Assembly (NCBI RefSeq): GCF_027942865.1
Contig: NC_134525.1
Span: forward strand, 22,443,657 to 22,507,656
Origin: Odontesthes bonariensis
Taxonomy: Eukaryota; Chordata; Actinopteri; Atheriniformes; Atherinopsidae
Reading direction: 5' to 3'
Length of the DNA stretch: 64,000 nt
Below, piece by piece: positions 63,700 to 64,000 of the stretch. The translations under genes were made by a program, and so were the position numbers. The notes below the pieces were generated by a model. The model had not been told where the DNA came from, did not search any database, and saw only the letters and a program-made list of their open reading frames with translations. The stretch's first letter is position 1; every line of letters begins with the position of its first letter.

Positions 63700-63987
63700 C
63701 CTGGTCAACCCGCCTCCCTCGGGTTGCTACTGGTTGTGGCCAGAAAAGGCTGTGCCTAAGCTTAAGCCAATCACACCACTCTTTCCTCTGACGTATGATT
63801 TAGCTACCAGCGGGGCTAACTGGTAGATTAAACTCTTACCAAAGCCAGTAGGGAGCAAGGCGAAAACGTCTTTCCTGTCAAGAAATGATTCAAGGGCTGT
63901 TCTTTGCTCGATTTTTAACGAGAATCTCCCGTCAAACACTTTCATTACAGCATCTACAGCAGTGTCAAAAGCTTGACGCTGCTCCAT
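63700..63987 (-). CDS. RecQ/DEAD-type helicase N-terminus, probably mobile-element derived
   Basis: The - strand frame from ATG at 63987 reads MEQRQAFDTAVDAVMKVFDG, then KIEQRTALESFLDRKDVFAL, then LPTGFGKSLIYQLAPLVAK. LPTGFGKS is a Walker A (motif I) and the preceding LKIEQ...AL is a Q-motif-like stretch, both as in RecQ-family helicases. Only motif I is covered, and the frame ends at 63730 or is spliced. Short RecQ-like genes of this kind recur in fish genomes among repeats, so a transposon passenger is likelier than host recql/wrn/blm. Inference from recall. Confidence 0.6.
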
Positions 63988-64000
63988 GTTGATATTGAAT

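Overview
The window is nuclear DNA of a ray-finned (teleost, probably percomorph) fish. The evidence is vertebrate intron-exon structure with GT-AG splice sites, fish-type wording in ezh2 and cul1, and introns filled with fish-typical repeats: Tc1-like and hAT elements, a tRNA-derived SINE, RTE/Rex3-like and L2/Rex1-like LINE tails, and long-TIR elements at TTAA sites. No bacterial operon, CRISPR array or tRNA gene was seen.

Layout. (1) 1729-12506, + strand: the last 14 coding exons of ezh2, the H3K27 methyltransferase of PRC2. About the first 145 residues are encoded left of the window. (2) 12507-16250: ezh2 3' UTR and the gap between two convergent genes. (3) 16353-41550, - strand: a complete cul1 (cullin-1). 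It has 21 coding exons that sum to exactly 776 codons plus stop, a UTR-only first exon 10.7 kb upstream, and two short uORFs. The tail-to-tail ezh2/cul1 order is the same as human EZH2/CUL1 on 7q36. (4) 41860-45260: a 340-bp tandem duplication and Tc1 elements. (5) 45433-48748, - strand: a four-exon, 219-residue, basic, Gln-rich protein that I cannot name, with a half-preserved RFX X-box upstream. (6) 49300-53263: a LINE 3' end, a Tc1 deletion copy and a hAT element with a perfect 8-bp target duplication. (7) 53800-61007, + strand: 5' UTR exon and first two coding exons of a Pro/Ser/Thr-rich protein that runs off the window or is not resolved further, with weak polyhomeotic-like wording. (8) 61945-64000: Harbinger-like and other MITEs, then a RecQ/DEAD-type helicase N-terminus on the - strand at the right edge.

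Two of the genes are chromatin or ubiquitin regulators: Ezh2 writes the Polycomb mark and Cul1 is the scaffold of SCF ubiquitin ligases. They share a conserved neighbourhood, not a pathway. Most of what is unusual lies in the mobile DNA. An ezh2 intron holds a stack of nested insertions whose order can be read from target duplications. Long-armed TTAA-site elements recur in several introns. A LINE carries a new perfect palindrome inside its ORF. All identifications come from reading and recall; no search was run.
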